This document shows positions 55,353-64,000 of a stretch of 64,000 nucleotides of DNA, one piece after another. The position numbers and the translations under genes were made by a program. Where the stretch lies: the NCBI GenBank assembly GCA_000403275.2, contig KE159598.1, positions 1,411,722 through 1,475,721 on the forward strand. Reading direction: 5' to 3'. Every line of letters begins with the position of its first letter. Position 1 is the first letter of the stretch. The DNA comes from Lachnospiraceae bacterium 28-4 (GTDB lineage Bacteria > Bacillota > Clostridia > Lachnospirales > Lachnospiraceae). Under the pieces are notes generated by a model. That model saw only the letters and a program-made list of their open reading frames with translations, was not told where the DNA came from and made no database searches.

Positions 55353-55688
55353 CAATCTGTTGGAAATAATTTGAAAAGTAAATATTTTGCAGAACTCGAT
55401 TATGGTAAGATGGTTGATTTGGCATCCTATCTTGTAAACGGGCAGACAAAAACTTTTATGCCGCTTTCTTCAGGCATTATTGAAATCAGTATGTATTCAA
55501 TGACAACTGAAACAATATCTGTTTCTATAACCCAACACGGCCTTACAAGATATTTAACAGTTTCCCCGTCTGGCGGCATTATAAATGCCTACTGTGATAT
55601 TATAGTCAATACTGCTGCAGTGAGTATACGAACATATGGAACCCCAGTTTTAAGGCATGCCAAGTTTATTCCATTCAAAAAATTGTAA
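55338..55688 (+). CDS. Silent tail-fibre cassette 6
   Basis: From site G: LNSNLQSVGNNLKSKYFAEL to HAKFIPFKKL, 116 codons, stop at 55688. It is the distal end of the shufflon; 55689-55853 after it shows no gene or site. Confidence 0.75.
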   Translation, partial: LNSNLQSVGNNLKSKYFAELDYGKMVDLASYLVNGQTKTFMPLSSGIIEISMYSMTTETISVSITQHGLTRYLTVSPSGGIINAYCDIIVNTAAVSIRTYGTPVLRHAKFIPFKKL

Positions 55689-55853
55689 TTATTTGATACC
55701 CTAAATATTTAACATATAGGGCAAAATGGGATGAATTCGACAAAGCTATTATTTCTATATGCGCTATTTTGACAGTTCAAAGCAGAAGCGACAGATTCCA
55801 TAAACTGTTTCTTAGAAGGCAAATGGGGGTGTCCAAAATCATCAAGTCGCCCC

Positions 55854-56583
55854 CACCCGTAAAACGGGTGGCTCGGGACGCGGGCTCTAAGCCCGCCCTG
55901 CTTGGCTGCGTCTCAAGATGCTGGCTTTCTCTTTAAGACCATGGGAAGCCGTCTTCCCTCGGCTCCGTTCAAGCCACATTGCTTCTGACTCGTTGCTACC
56001 CCTAAAGGGGTGTTTGTACTACTCAGCCCTGACCCTTAAAAGGGTCTTCCTATTCTTTTACACTCAGCTTGTCCTGTATGATATCTGCTTTCTCCTGCTC
56101 CTGAATATACTTTTTGATCGTGGCTTCATTTAATCCTACGGTACTAACATAATACCCTTCTGACCAAAAGTGACGGTTTCCAAACTTATACTTCAGGTTT
56201 GCATGCCTGTCAAACATCACCAGGGCGCTTTTTCCCTTCAGATATCCCATAAATGATGAAACACTTATCTTCGGCGGTATACTCACAAGCATATGCACAT
56301 GGTCAGGCATAAGATGCCCTTCTATGATCTCCACTCCCTTGTAACTGCACAACTGCTTTATCATATCACGCAAATCTGTTTTATATTGATTATAGACAAT
56401 TTTTCGTCTATACTTTGGGGTGAAGATGATGTGATATTTACACATCCACTTCGTATATGCGAGCGAATTCGTTTGCTTTGCCATAAAATCACCTTTCCTT
56501 TCTCTAATAGTGGCCTGAACACCTCTATTATAAGGGAAAGGTGATTTTTGTATAGCAATCGTCGCGCACCCGCATAGCGGGTG
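55854..56583 (-). mobile_element. IS200/IS605-type element with stem-loop ends
   Basis: No inverted terminal repeats. Instead similar hairpins lie at each side: CACCCGTAAAACGGGTG (55854-55870) and CACCCGCATAGCGGGTG (56567-56583), with further small stems (GCGGGC/GCCCGC, CACCCC/GGGGTG, GACCC/GGGTC) near the left end, as expected for single-strand-transposing elements. It carries one Y1 transposase gene and no tnpB. Exact ends cannot be fixed without an empty site. Confidence 0.7.
56050..56484 (-). CDS. tnpA: IS200/IS605-family Y1 transposase (TnpA)
   Basis: 144 residues from the ATG at 56484 (AAAGGTGA before it); the longer frame to 56637 runs through the element's end. HUH motif in MPDHVHMLVSIPP and the catalytic Tyr in EATIKKYIQEQEKA. 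MCKYHIIFTPKYRRKIVY is the usual N-terminal strand. Cuts and joins single-stranded DNA at the hairpin ends. It appears intact. Confidence 0.95.
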   Translation of the reverse strand: MAKQTNSLAYTKWMCKYHIIFTPKYRRKIVYNQYKTDLRDMIKQLCSYKGVEIIEGHLMPDHVHMLVSIPPKISVSSFMGYLKGKSALVMFDRHANLKYKFGNRHFWSEGYYVSTVGLNEATIKKYIQEQEKADIIQDKLSVKE

Positions 56584-56770
56584 GTTTAACGTTGAGCACA
56601 TTTCCGTTTCTCTGTTGAGAAACTCCAATGCACTCAACAGGGTCTATCCGGCCCATAAATTAAATGATAGAGCGATGCCCTTGCTCTATATATGCAAATC
56701 CCGAAAGGGTCTTTTGATTTGTAACGATTCGAAGCGGTATAAAACAACATTTTTGAGCATAAATATAAAA

Positions 56771-56800
56771 AATGCTTGAAACATCACATGTTCAAGCATT
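56771..56800 (-). terminator. Terminator of the tRNA pair
   Basis: AATGCTTGAA and TTCAAGCATT form a 10-bp stem; the minus strand continues TTTTTTATATTT. The stretch 56584-56760 between it and the IS shows no gene. Confidence 0.8.
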
Positions 56801-56807
56801 CTTTAAA

Positions 56808-56881
56808 TAGCGAGAGGGGGACTTGAACCCTCGACACTACGGGTATGAACCGTATGCTCTAGCCAGCTGAGCTATCTCGCC
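56808..56881 (-). tRNA. tRNA-Met (CAT)
   Basis: 74 bases. Acceptor GGCGAGA/TCTCGCT, D arm with AGCTCAGCTGG, anticodon arm TACGG-TTCATAC-CCGTA giving CAT, T arm with GGTTCAAGT. No CCA is encoded. The CAT anticodon could also mark a lysidine-modified Ile tRNA; the elongator Met call is favoured but not proven. Confidence 0.9.
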
Positions 56882-56913
56882 ATATGATCCCTACCGGTAA
56901 ATCCGATAGGGTA

Positions 56914-56986
56914 TGGGACCTATAGGGCTCGAACCTATGACCCTCTGCTTGTAAGGCAGATGCTCTCCCAGCTGAGCTAAGATCCC
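56914..56986 (-). tRNA. tRNA-Val (TAC)
   Basis: 73 bases. Acceptor GGGATCT/AGGTCCC, anticodon arm TCTGC-CTTACAA-GCAGA giving TAC, T arm with GGTTCGAGC. Read from the same promoter as tRNA-Met. Confidence 0.93.
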
Positions 56987-57020
56987 TTATTGACAAGCCG
57001 CTTTCGCAACCCGCTCTGCT

Positions 57021-57050
57021 ATTATACAATTATATTCCAGGACTTGTCAA
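57021..57050 (-). promoter_or_regulatory. Promoter of the tRNA pair
   Basis: Minus strand: perfect TTGACA at 57045-57050, an 18-base spacer, perfect TATAAT at 57021-57026. Confidence 0.85.
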
Positions 57051-57127
57051 TATTTTTTTAAAATTTTTTATTTATATTTTTCAATCCGTCCGTATCATTT
57101 GTCAGGACAGATTATTCAAAGGGACAA

Positions 57128-58894
57128 TTACATCCTCTCGGGAGCCGAAAAGCCCAACAGATCAATGCATGTTTCCAAAATATTTTTTGTCAGCATCAGA
57201 AGGGCGATCCAGCCCTCTTTCTTCGCCGCATCCTCTTCTGCCAATATTTTTGTTTCATGATAGAAATGATTGAATGCATTAGCGATATCATAAATATATG
57301 CGCATATCTTATGAGGCGCGGTTTCCTCACAAGCATTTTCCATCATACCAAGAAATCCTGCCAGTTCCAGCATCAGCCCTTTCTCCGGACCGCCCTCTGC
57401 CGGCCGCAGCGCTGCTGCTGCTGCCTCTCCCCCTGCTTCCGCATATTTCGAAAGAATCGATTTAATACGCACCAGCGTATATAAAATATACGGTCCTGTA
57501 TCTCCCTCGGAGGAAGTGAACCTGTCGATATCAAAAATATAGTCTTTGGATGCCTGGTTGGAAAGATCCCCATATTTAACTGCCGATAATGCGACTACCT
57601 GGGCAGTCTCCTTCGCCTCTTCCTCCGGTACGGAACGATTCTGAACGATCTTTCCATACATCACCTCATCAATTTCGGCAAGCAAAGATTCCAGGCGCAT
57701 TACCCCGCCCTCTCTCGTTTTAAAAGGCTTCCCGTCCTTCCCGTTCATCGTGCCAAAGCCAAGGAACTTTAACACCGTTTCCGTCCCTACCAGCCCCGTT
57801 TTGCGGGCGCAGCGGAAGACCTGCTCAAAATAAAGTTCCTGCCGCTTATCCACCACATAAATAATTTCATCCGGCCCGATTTTTTCCATCCTCTCCTTAA
57901 TAGTCGCCAGATCCGTCGTATTGTATAAGGATGCACCATCGGATTTTAAAATCATGCAGGGCGGTATTTCCTTCGTATCGGTTTCTTCCTTTACATCCAC
58001 CACCAACGCGCCCTCGCTCAAATAAGCATAGCCTCCGGCTTTCATCTCCTCCACCATCTGCGGGATCAGATCATGGACATCGGATTCCCCCTTCCACAAA
58101 TCAAATTCCACGTTCAATTTTTCATAGTTCTTCTTGAGGTCCGCCACCGATACGCAGATAATATGTTCCCAAAGCGCCCGGTAACCCCGCACGCCGTTTT
58201 GCAGCTTATAAGTGGCTTCCATTGCCTTTTCCTTATAGGCGCCGTCCTCCTTGGATCTTGCACTGGCAGCGGGATAAATCTCTTCCAGTTCAGAAATGGT
58301 AAAAGGCGCTTCCTTCGGATAATCTCCGGTAAAACTATCGTCAAAATACACCAAATCCGGCTCTCTTTCCTTCAGTTCCGTAATAATCAGCCCCATCTGC
58401 AGCCCCCAGTCGCCCAAATGGATATCGCCGATCACCTCATGCCCCGCATATCTCGCAATCCTTTTTATGCTCTCACCGATGATTGCCGAACGCAAATGCC
58501 CTACATGCAAAGGCTTCGCCACATTCGGTCCGCCATAATCGATCAGTATTTTCTTCGCCTTTTCGGGAGCTTCCAGCCCAAACTTCGGATTTTTTACCAT
58601 TCCGTCCAAATAATCCGCCAAAAAAGCCGAACTCAATTTCAGATTTAAAAAACCGGGGGGTACTGCGCTTACCGATCCAAATACCTGGCTGCCTTCCAGC
58701 TCTCCGGCCACCTCCTGTGCGATCATAATCGGCGCCTTTTTATAACGTTTTACCCCTGCCATCGCCCCGTTGCACTGGTACTCGCACAAATCAGGCCTGT
58801 TTGACGGAGTTACTTTTCCAAGTTCCCTGTCATATCCTGCCCGCTGGAACGCTCCTTTCATTTCCTCCGATATCACATCCAAAATCTTTTTCAT
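57128..58894 (-). CDS. argS: Arginyl-tRNA synthetase
   Basis: Class Ia synthetase for tRNA-Arg. 588 residues: N-terminal Add-1 domain (about 1-110), HIGH motif in GPNVAKPLHVGHLRSA near residue 125, a KMSKS-equivalent loop replaced by KPFKTREGG as often in ArgS, and the C-terminal DALR anticodon-binding domain (YILYTLVRIKSIL to the end). It overlaps the stop of queH by 4 bases (ATGA), so it is translated with it. Confidence 0.97.
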   Translation of the reverse strand: MKKILDVISEEMKGAFQRAGYDRELGKVTPSNRPDLCEYQCNGAMAGVKRYKKAPIMIAQEVAGELEGSQVFGSVSAVPPGFLNLKLSSAFLADYLDGMVKNPKFGLEAPEKAKKILIDYGGPNVAKPLHVGHLRSAIIGESIKRIARYAGHEVIGDIHLGDWGLQMGLIITELKEREPDLVYFDDSFTGDYPKEAPFTISELEEIYPAASARSKEDGAYKEKAMEATYKLQNGVRGYRALWEHIICVSVADLKKNYEKLNVEFDLWKGESDVHDLIPQMVEEMKAGGYAYLSEGALVVDVKEETDTKEIPPCMILKSDGASLYNTTDLATIKERMEKIGPDEIIYVVDKRQELYFEQVFRCARKTGLVGTETVLKFLGFGTMNGKDGKPFKTREGGVMRLESLLAEIDEVMYGKIVQNRSVPEEEAKETAQVVALSAVKYGDLSNQASKDYIFDIDRFTSSEGDTGPYILYTLVRIKSILSKYAEAGGEAAAAALRPAEGGPEKGLMLELAGFLGMMENACEETAPHKICAYIYDIANAFNHFYHETKILAEEDAAKKEGWIALLMLTKNILETCIDLLGFSAPERM

Positions 58895-59619
58895 CTCTCT
58901 CCTTTTTCCTCTCTTTCCCTTTTAGAATATATACAGCCGCAATAATCCTGCCGGTACAGCCCAAACTGCGCTGACAGTTCTATGGATCTTTTATATCCGT
59001 TCTTTTTCTTAAAATCCGAAGGCAGGAAAAAAACGCCGTATTCTTTTTCCAACTCTTCTCCGATCTCATTCAACTTCCCTGCATTCTTCAAAGGGCTTAT
59101 CGTCAAAGTCGTAGTAAAACAGTCAAATTTTTTCTCTGCCGCCAGTTCTGCCGTTTTTCTCAGCCTCAGTTCATAACACCGGAAACACCGTTCCCCGCCT
59201 TCCGGGCATTTTTCCAGATTCTTCGCCGCCGCATAAAAGCAATCCGGTTCATAGTCTCCCTCTATGATTTCTATCTGGCGTGCCTTAACTGTGGAATGCA
59301 TCCCCGTAAAATGTTCTTCCTCCGTCTGCCGATTATATTCCTCTATCAGACGCTTCTGCTCCTCCACTCTTTTCCTATATTCCCCGTCTTCCGTAATATT
59401 AGGATTATAATAAAATACAGTGATGTCAAAATATTCTCTCAAATATTCCATTACGTAACTGCTGCAAGGCGCGCAGCAGCTGTGAAGAAGAAGCCTTCTT
59501 CCCGGCGGCAGGGTTTTTGAAAAATTCAAAGGCAGCGGCTCTGCATTCCCATTCTCCGCCTTTTCCATCCTGCCGATGATCTTATCCAGCTCTTTTGCAT
59601 AATTTTTTCCATGTTCCAT
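58891..59619 (-). CDS. queH: Epoxyqueuosine reductase QueH
   Basis: Reduces epoxyqueuosine to queuosine in tRNA, the last step of the pathway, replacing QueG in many anaerobes. 242 residues from the ATG at 59619 (MEHGKNYAKEL); the longer frame to 59661 overlaps carB. Iron-sulfur Cys motifs: LLHSCCAPCSSYV near residue 45 and CPEGGERCFRCYELRL near 155. A C-terminal Cys pair, DYCGCIYS, closes the protein. Lies between carB (26 bases) and argS (4-base overlap). queA for the preceding step is at 19374. Confidence 0.93.
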   Translation of the reverse strand: MEHGKNYAKELDKIIGRMEKAENGNAEPLPLNFSKTLPPGRRLLLHSCCAPCSSYVMEYLREYFDITVFYYNPNITEDGEYRKRVEEQKRLIEEYNRQTEEEHFTGMHSTVKARQIEIIEGDYEPDCFYAAAKNLEKCPEGGERCFRCYELRLRKTAELAAEKKFDCFTTTLTISPLKNAGKLNEIGEELEKEYGVFFLPSDFKKKNGYKRSIELSAQFGLYRQDYCGCIYSKREREEKGER

Positions 59620-59644
59620 CGTTTTTACACAAGCTCCATTTTTA

Positions 59645-62600
59645 TTACAGCGATGCCACATCCACCAGCGTCAGCACTTCCTCTTTCCCTATATGTTCCA
59701 GACTCGTCGCAAGCGCCCTGGCCGTATCCAGCGATGTCAGGCAGTTTACTCCCGTTTCGATGGCGGTACGGCGGATCAAAAAGCCATCCCGCGATTTATC
59801 CCTTCCCTGAGTGGGCGTATCTATCACCAAGTCGATCTCGTGCCCCAAGATCAGATCCATCACCGTAGGCGACTCCTGCCGGATCTTATTGACCTGCCGC
59901 GCCCTGACTCCCGCCTCCTTCAAGGCATTCGCCGTACTACGGGTAGCATAGATCTTATATCCAAGCTTTTCAAAACGTCTGCCGATCTCAATCGCTTCCC
60001 CTTTATCCGCATCTTTTACCGTAATGATCATCCTGCGGTATCTGGGCAGCCGAACTCCCGCTCCGAGAAAAGCTTTGTACAAAGCCTCATGAAAAGTCTT
60101 GGAAATGCCAAGACATTCGCCGGTAGACTTCATTTCCGGCCCCAGGCTGATCTCCGCTCCCCTTATTTTTTCAAAAGAAAATACAGGCATTTTAATCGCT
60201 ACATATTCTGACTCCTTCTGCAGCCCCGGTACATATCCTGACTCCGCAATCGTTTTCCCCATGATCACTTGGGCCGCAAGATCCACAATGGGAATTCCCG
60301 TCACTTTGCTGATATAAGGCACCGTGCGGGAAGACCGGGGATTGACCTCGATCACATATACTTCCTCCCCCACAACAATGAACTGAATATTGATCAACCC
60401 GATCACATGAAGAGCCTTTGCCAGCTTCTTTGTATATTCCGCAATGGTAGTTTTTACCTTTTCACCGATACTTTGTGCCGGATACACCGATATACTGTCG
60501 CCGGAATGAACTCCTGCTCTTTCTATATGCTCCATAATGCCCGGGATGAGTATATCCGTTCCATCGCAGACCGCATCCACTTCGATTTCCTTTCCCTGCA
60601 AATACTTGTCCACCAGAATCGGATGATCCTGGGCGATCCGATTGATGATTGCCATAAATTCTTCTACTTCCGCATCGGAAATGGCAATTTGCATCCCCTG
60701 GCCGCCAAGAACATAAGAAGGCCTTACCAGCACCGGATAGCCCAACTGGTTTGCCACTTTTTTTGCTTCCTCCGCCGTATATACCGTTCCTCCCGATGGC
60801 CTTGGAATCCCGCATTCTTCCAGAATTTTATCGAATAATTCCCGATCCTCCGCCGCATCTACATTCTCCGCACTCGTTCCCAGAATAGGAACGCCCATTT
60901 TCATCAGGCTTTCCGTCAGTTTGATGGCTGTCTGCCCGCCAAACTGTACCACCGCCCCATCCGGTTTTTCTATATTAACGATGTTCTCTACATCTTCCGG
61001 CGTCAATGGCTCAAAATATAGTTTATCCGCAATATCAAAATCCGTGCTTACCGTTTCCGGATTATTGTTCACAATAACCGTTTCATAACCTGCTTTCGCA
61101 AAAGCCCATGTAGCATGTACGGAACAATAATCGAATTCAATGCCCTGGCCGATGCGGATCGGGCCGGAGCCAAGCACCAGTACTTTTTTGGTCGGATGCG
61201 TTTCCACGGCTTCATTCTCGCCGCCAAAGCAGGAATAATAATAAGGGGTGGCTGCTTCAAATTCGGCCGCACAGGTATCCACCATTTTAAATACCGCCGT
61301 AATGCCGTTTTTATAACGCATTCCCTTAATTTCTTCCTCCGAAAGCCCGGTCAGTCTGGCGATGACCGAATCCGGAAATTCCATGCGCTTTGCCTCCCTC
61401 AGCAGTTCCGGGTTAAGCGGCTCCTTCTTCAAGGCGTTTTCCATTTCCACAATAACCGCCAGCTTATCAATGAACCAGTTATCTATCATCGTGATATCAT
61501 GTATCGCATCATAGTCCACGCCTTTTCGCAATGCTTCAGCAATTACATAGATTCTTTGGTCATCCACTTTTTTCATCCGATCCAGCAATTCTTCCGCAGA
61601 CAGCGCTGAAAAATCATAGTCAAACAGACAATCCACATGCTGTTCCAGGGAACGGATCGCTTTCATCAGCGCCCCTTCAAAGCTGGTGCATATGCTCATG
61701 ACTTCCCCCGTAGCCTTCATCTGTGTGGTCAGCGTTCTCTTGGCTGTAATAAATTTATCAAAAGGCAGTCTTGGAATCTTGACCACGCAATAATCCAGCG
61801 CCGGTTCAAAACTGGCATAAGTCTTACCTGTAACCGCATTTTTTATTTCGTCCAAAGTATATCCCAAAGCGATCTTTGCCGCCACTTTCGCGATGGGATA
61901 CCCCGTCGCCTTGCTGGCAAGGGCGGAAGAACGGCTCACCCTTGGGTTCACCTCTATGACGCAATACTCAAAGCTGTCGGGATGTAAAGCGAACTGTACA
62001 TTGCACCCTCCGGTGATCTCCAGTTCATCGATAATATTCAATGCCGCGCTTCTTAGCATCTGGTATTCCTTGTCCATCAGCGTCTGGGAAGGCGCCACTA
62101 CGATGCTGTCACCGGTATGGACTCCTACCGGATCCATATTTTCCATATTGCAGACGGTAATACAGTTGCCCGCGCTGTCCCGCATCACTTCATATTCGAT
62201 TTCCTTCCATCCCGCAATGCACCTTTCCACCAATACCTGCCCTACCCGGGAAAGGCGCAGCCCGTTCTCCAGAATTTCCTCCAGTTCCATCCGGTTATGG
62301 GCGATACCGCCCCCTGAGCCTCCCAGCGTATAAGCCGGACGAAGCACTACCGGATAGCCTATCTTTCCTGCGAAATCCGCCCCGTCCCGCACGTTTTCCA
62401 CCACCAGGGAGGCCGCGCAGGGTTCCCCGATTTTTTCCATCGTCTCCTTAAACTCCAGGCGGTCTTCCGCTTTTCTTATCGTCCTGGCGGTAGTTCCGAG
62501 AAGAGTCACATTATGTTTGTTCAAAAAACCTGATTCATCCAGCTCCATGCCCAGGTTTAACCCCGCTTGTCCGCCCAACGTAGGCAGCACGCTATCCGGC

Positions 62601-62845
62601 TTCTCCTTTTCGATAATCTGTTCCAGAACCTTTACCGTCAAAGGCTCTATATATACTTTATCCGCAATATCCCTGTCGGTCATGATGGTAGCCGGATTGG
62701 AATTGACTAATATAACTTCGATTCCTTCTTCCTTCAGCGAGCGGCACGCCTGGGTACCCGCATAATCGAATTCTGCCGCCTGTCCGATCACGATCGGCCC
62801 TGATCCAATGACCAGCACTTTTTTTATATTAGGATTTTTTGGCAT
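59645..62845 (-). CDS. carB: Carbamoyl-phosphate synthase large subunit
   Basis: Makes carbamoyl phosphate from bicarbonate, ammonia (from CarA) and two ATP for arginine and pyrimidine synthesis. 1066 residues from the ATG at 62845, which GAGGAGAGG precedes. Two homologous ATP-grasp halves ([19 protein letters not shown] at the N-terminus and [19 protein letters not shown] near 555), with biotin-carboxylase-like loops ([26 protein letters not shown]), then the C-terminal MGS-like allosteric domain (about 930-1066). Downstream of carA by 19 bases. Confidence 0.98.
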   Translation of the reverse strand: MPKNPNIKKVLVIGSGPIVIGQAAEFDYAGTQACRSLKEEGIEVILVNSNPATIMTDRDIADKVYIEPLTVKVLEQIIEKEKPDSVLPTLGGQAGLNLGMELDESGFLNKHNVTLLGTTARTIRKAEDRLEFKETMEKIGEPCAASLVVENVRDGADFAGKIGYPVVLRPAYTLGGSGGGIAHNRMELEEILENGLRLSRVGQVLVERCIAGWKEIEYEVMRDSAGNCITVCNMENMDPVGVHTGDSIVVAPSQTLMDKEYQMLRSAALNIIDELEITGGCNVQFALHPDSFEYCVIEVNPRVSRSSALASKATGYPIAKVAAKIALGYTLDEIKNAVTGKTYASFEPALDYCVVKIPRLPFDKFITAKRTLTTQMKATGEVMSICTSFEGALMKAIRSLEQHVDCLFDYDFSALSAEELLDRMKKVDDQRIYVIAEALRKGVDYDAIHDITMIDNWFIDKLAVIVEMENALKKEPLNPELLREAKRMEFPDSVIARLTGLSEEEIKGMRYKNGITAVFKMVDTCAAEFEAATPYYYSCFGGENEAVETHPTKKVLVLGSGPIRIGQGIEFDYCSVHATWAFAKAGYETVIVNNNPETVSTDFDIADKLYFEPLTPEDVENIVNIEKPDGAVVQFGGQTAIKLTESLMKMGVPILGTSAENVDAAEDRELFDKILEECGIPRPSGGTVYTAEEAKKVANQLGYPVLVRPSYVLGGQGMQIAISDAEVEEFMAIINRIAQDHPILVDKYLQGKEIEVDAVCDGTDILIPGIMEHIERAGVHSGDSISVYPAQSIGEKVKTTIAEYTKKLAKALHVIGLINIQFIVVGEEVYVIEVNPRSSRTVPYISKVTGIPIVDLAAQVIMGKTIAESGYVPGLQKESEYVAIKMPVFSFEKIRGAEISLGPEMKSTGECLGISKTFHEALYKAFLGAGVRLPRYRRMIITVKDADKGEAIEIGRRFEKLGYKIYATRSTANALKEAGVRARQVNKIRQESPTVMDLILGHEIDLVIDTPTQGRDKSRDGFLIRRTAIETGVNCLTSLDTARALATSLEHIGKEEVLTLVDVASL

Positions 62846-62864
62846 CTTTTTTCCTCTCCTCACA

Positions 62865-63935
62865 TCAGTTTAACATCTCTATAAAACGATCGAACAAATA
62901 TGCCGAATCCTGCGGCCCCGGACAAGCCTCCGGATGAAACTGCACCGTAAAAATTTTTTTACCCGTATAAGCCAGCCCTTCGTTTGTACCATCGTTTACA
63001 TTTATAAAAGCCGGCACAGCTACATTTGGATCCAGCTTATCCATGTCCACCACATACCCGTGGTTCTGGGAAGAAATGTATACCCTTCCCGTACGCAGAT
63101 CCTTAACCGGATGGTTCCCGCCCCGGTGGCCATACTTCATTTTAAAAGTATCCGCCCCGGTGGCCAGCGCCATCAACTGATGCCCAAGGCAGATGGCAAA
63201 CACCGGAATATCCGTCTCATATAATTTCCCGATCTCTTTTATAATCGATGTGCATTCTTTCGGATCGCCGGGGCCGTTGCTTAACATGATGCCGTCCGGT
63301 CTGTCCGCTAAAATCTCCTCTGCCTTAGTAAATGCCGGATATACCGTCACATCACAGCCCCGCCTCGTCAAAGACCTTGCTATATTTTCTTTTGCCCCGA
63401 GATCCAGCAGCGCCACTTTCTTTCCCTCTCCGGAACCTCTCTGCACATACTTTTGTCCGCATGTTGCCTTTTCCACTACTTTGCCGGTAGTATACGCCTT
63501 TAACCGGGGGAGTATCTTCTCCAGGGAATACGCCTCATCCGTTGTAATCATGCCGTTCATCGTCCCTTTTTCGCGAAGTATCTTTGTCAATGCCCTCGTA
63601 TCGATTCCGGCGATTCCCGGCACATCAAATTCCTCAAGAAACCGGCCCAGATCCACATCCTTACGGAAATTGCTTCCTCTCCGGGCCAATTCCCTTATGA
63701 TCAACCCGTCCACCCATGGCCTTGACGATTCCATATCCTCTCTGCATACCCCGTAATTCCCAATCATGGGATATGTCATGCAGACCGCCTGGCCCGCATA
63801 AGAAGGATCCGTCAATACTTCCGGATAGCCCGCCATAGATGTATTAAAAACAATTTCGCTGATGATTTCTTTTTCGGCACCGATACGTATTCCTTCCAAT
63901 ACGGTACCGTCCTCCAAAATTAAAAATGCCCGCAT
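62865..63935 (-). CDS. carA: Carbamoyl-phosphate synthase small subunit
   Basis: Glutamine amidotransferase subunit supplying ammonia to CarB. 356 residues: N-terminal CarA-specific domain ([44 protein letters not shown]) and a class I GATase domain with catalytic Cys in AICLGHQLM, and His/Glu in [16 protein letters not shown] precedes the ATG. In the 65 bases upstream to the window edge I see no promoter or PyrR element. Confidence 0.98.
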   Translation of the reverse strand: MRAFLILEDGTVLEGIRIGAEKEIISEIVFNTSMAGYPEVLTDPSYAGQAVCMTYPMIGNYGVCREDMESSRPWVDGLIIRELARRGSNFRKDVDLGRFLEEFDVPGIAGIDTRALTKILREKGTMNGMITTDEAYSLEKILPRLKAYTTGKVVEKATCGQKYVQRGSGEGKKVALLDLGAKENIARSLTRRGCDVTVYPAFTKAEEILADRPDGIMLSNGPGDPKECTSIIKEIGKLYETDIPVFAICLGHQLMALATGADTFKMKYGHRGGNHPVKDLRTGRVYISSQNHGYVVDMDKLDPNVAVPAFINVNDGTNEGLAYTGKKIFTVQFHPEACPGPQDSAYLFDRFIEMLN

Positions 63936-64000
63936 TTTTCTACTCCATTCCTCTTTTCCGACTTATCGAAAACCGTTCCAAAACCAGTTCCTTAAAAAAT

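Larger units (their letters stand above)
51723..55688. other. Shufflon: invertible tail-fibre cassettes with recombinase
   Basis: Seven copies of a 15-bp site (consensus TTAAACAGCAATTTA) in both orientations: plus at 51723, 54081, 54539, 55338; minus at 52475, 54037, 55295. Every site codes for LNSNL in frame with a C-terminal cassette, six silent and one expressed. Two head-to-head pairs (54037/54081 and 55295/55338) are spaced by 28-29 bases. The tyrosine recombinase at 52615 sits inside. The layout is that of the plasmid R64 shufflon, but on a tail fibre. Confidence 0.88.

Noticed and set aside
51153-55688. Diversity-generating retroelement on the fibre gene
   Set aside because: No reverse transcriptase, template repeat or Avd-like gene; variation is explained by inverted sites and a tyrosine recombinase.
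25838-56583. Complete temperate prophage
   Set aside because: No terminase, portal, capsid, head-maturation, replication or integrase gene is present, and host genes border both sides within the window.
1-64000. CRISPR array
   Set aside because: No regularly spaced direct repeats of suitable size and no cas genes; the only regular repeats are the 15-bp units after aroA and the shufflon sites.

Overview
The window is a piece of a low-to-mid GC Firmicutes chromosome, most likely a gut Lachnospiraceae/Clostridia member. This rests on the strong GGAGG ribosome sites, a T-box leader on pheST, a class B sortase, PilZ, queuosine genes and the overall protein character. It is an inference from protein recognition; no search was run.

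Host block 1 (1-25.8 kb). It opens with the N-terminal part of a secreted BspA-type leucine-rich-repeat protein next to a class B sortase, both on the minus strand. Then come a two-OB-fold SSB-like gene with an unassigned structured RNA transcribed upstream of it, a tiny Cys/Gly-rich duplicated membrane peptide, a coupled pair of unknown genes, leuS, a large unknown membrane protein and an EF-G-like GTPase. The plus-strand operon aroF-tyrA-aroA follows, then PilZ, then a small accessory patch (ribbon-helix-helix protein, a 53-aa protein, a HigBA-type toxin/antitoxin pair with an in-frame stop in the toxin). The minus-strand pairs queA-M18 aminopeptidase and pheST with its T-box leader close the block.

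Accessory island (25.8-56.6 kb). This looks like a non-contractile (siphovirus-tail-type) tailocin or domesticated tail locus, not a prophage. Genes for a tail tube, a probable tail chaperone, holin, two-domain endolysin, tape measure, Dit, Tal, upper baseplate protein and tail fibre are present, but I see no terminase, portal, capsid, replication gene or integrase, and both borders are host genes. Its control region is unusual. A perfect LexA/SOS box sits inside two overlapping divergent promoters. Leftward is a fusion of a sigma-factor-like domain with a DUF262 (ParB-like) domain that has its own internal start. Rightward is a small protein coupled to a single-chain two-barrel RNA polymerase (DxDGD motif, YonO/eukaryotic-RdRP type), followed by an HU-like protein and the structural genes. 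At the distal end the last fibre gene feeds a shufflon: seven copies of a 15-bp site (TTAAACAGCAATTTA) in both orientations, six silent C-terminal cassettes plus two remnants, and a tyrosine recombinase whose own promoter carries a near-LexA box. The apparent scheme is SOS induction, then a dedicated polymerase driving late genes, with tail-tip specificity chosen by DNA shuffling.

The tape-measure gene is split by about 4.6 kb of foreign DNA: a truncated group II intron-like RNA, a long palindrome with an IS4-family element inserted at its apex (10-bp target duplication), a small gene and a secreted FN3-like protein. The particle is therefore probably defective in this strain. An IS200/IS605-type element lies at the right end.

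Host block 2 (56.7-64 kb). This holds tRNA-Met and tRNA-Val behind one strong promoter, then argS, queH, carB and carA, all on the minus strand.
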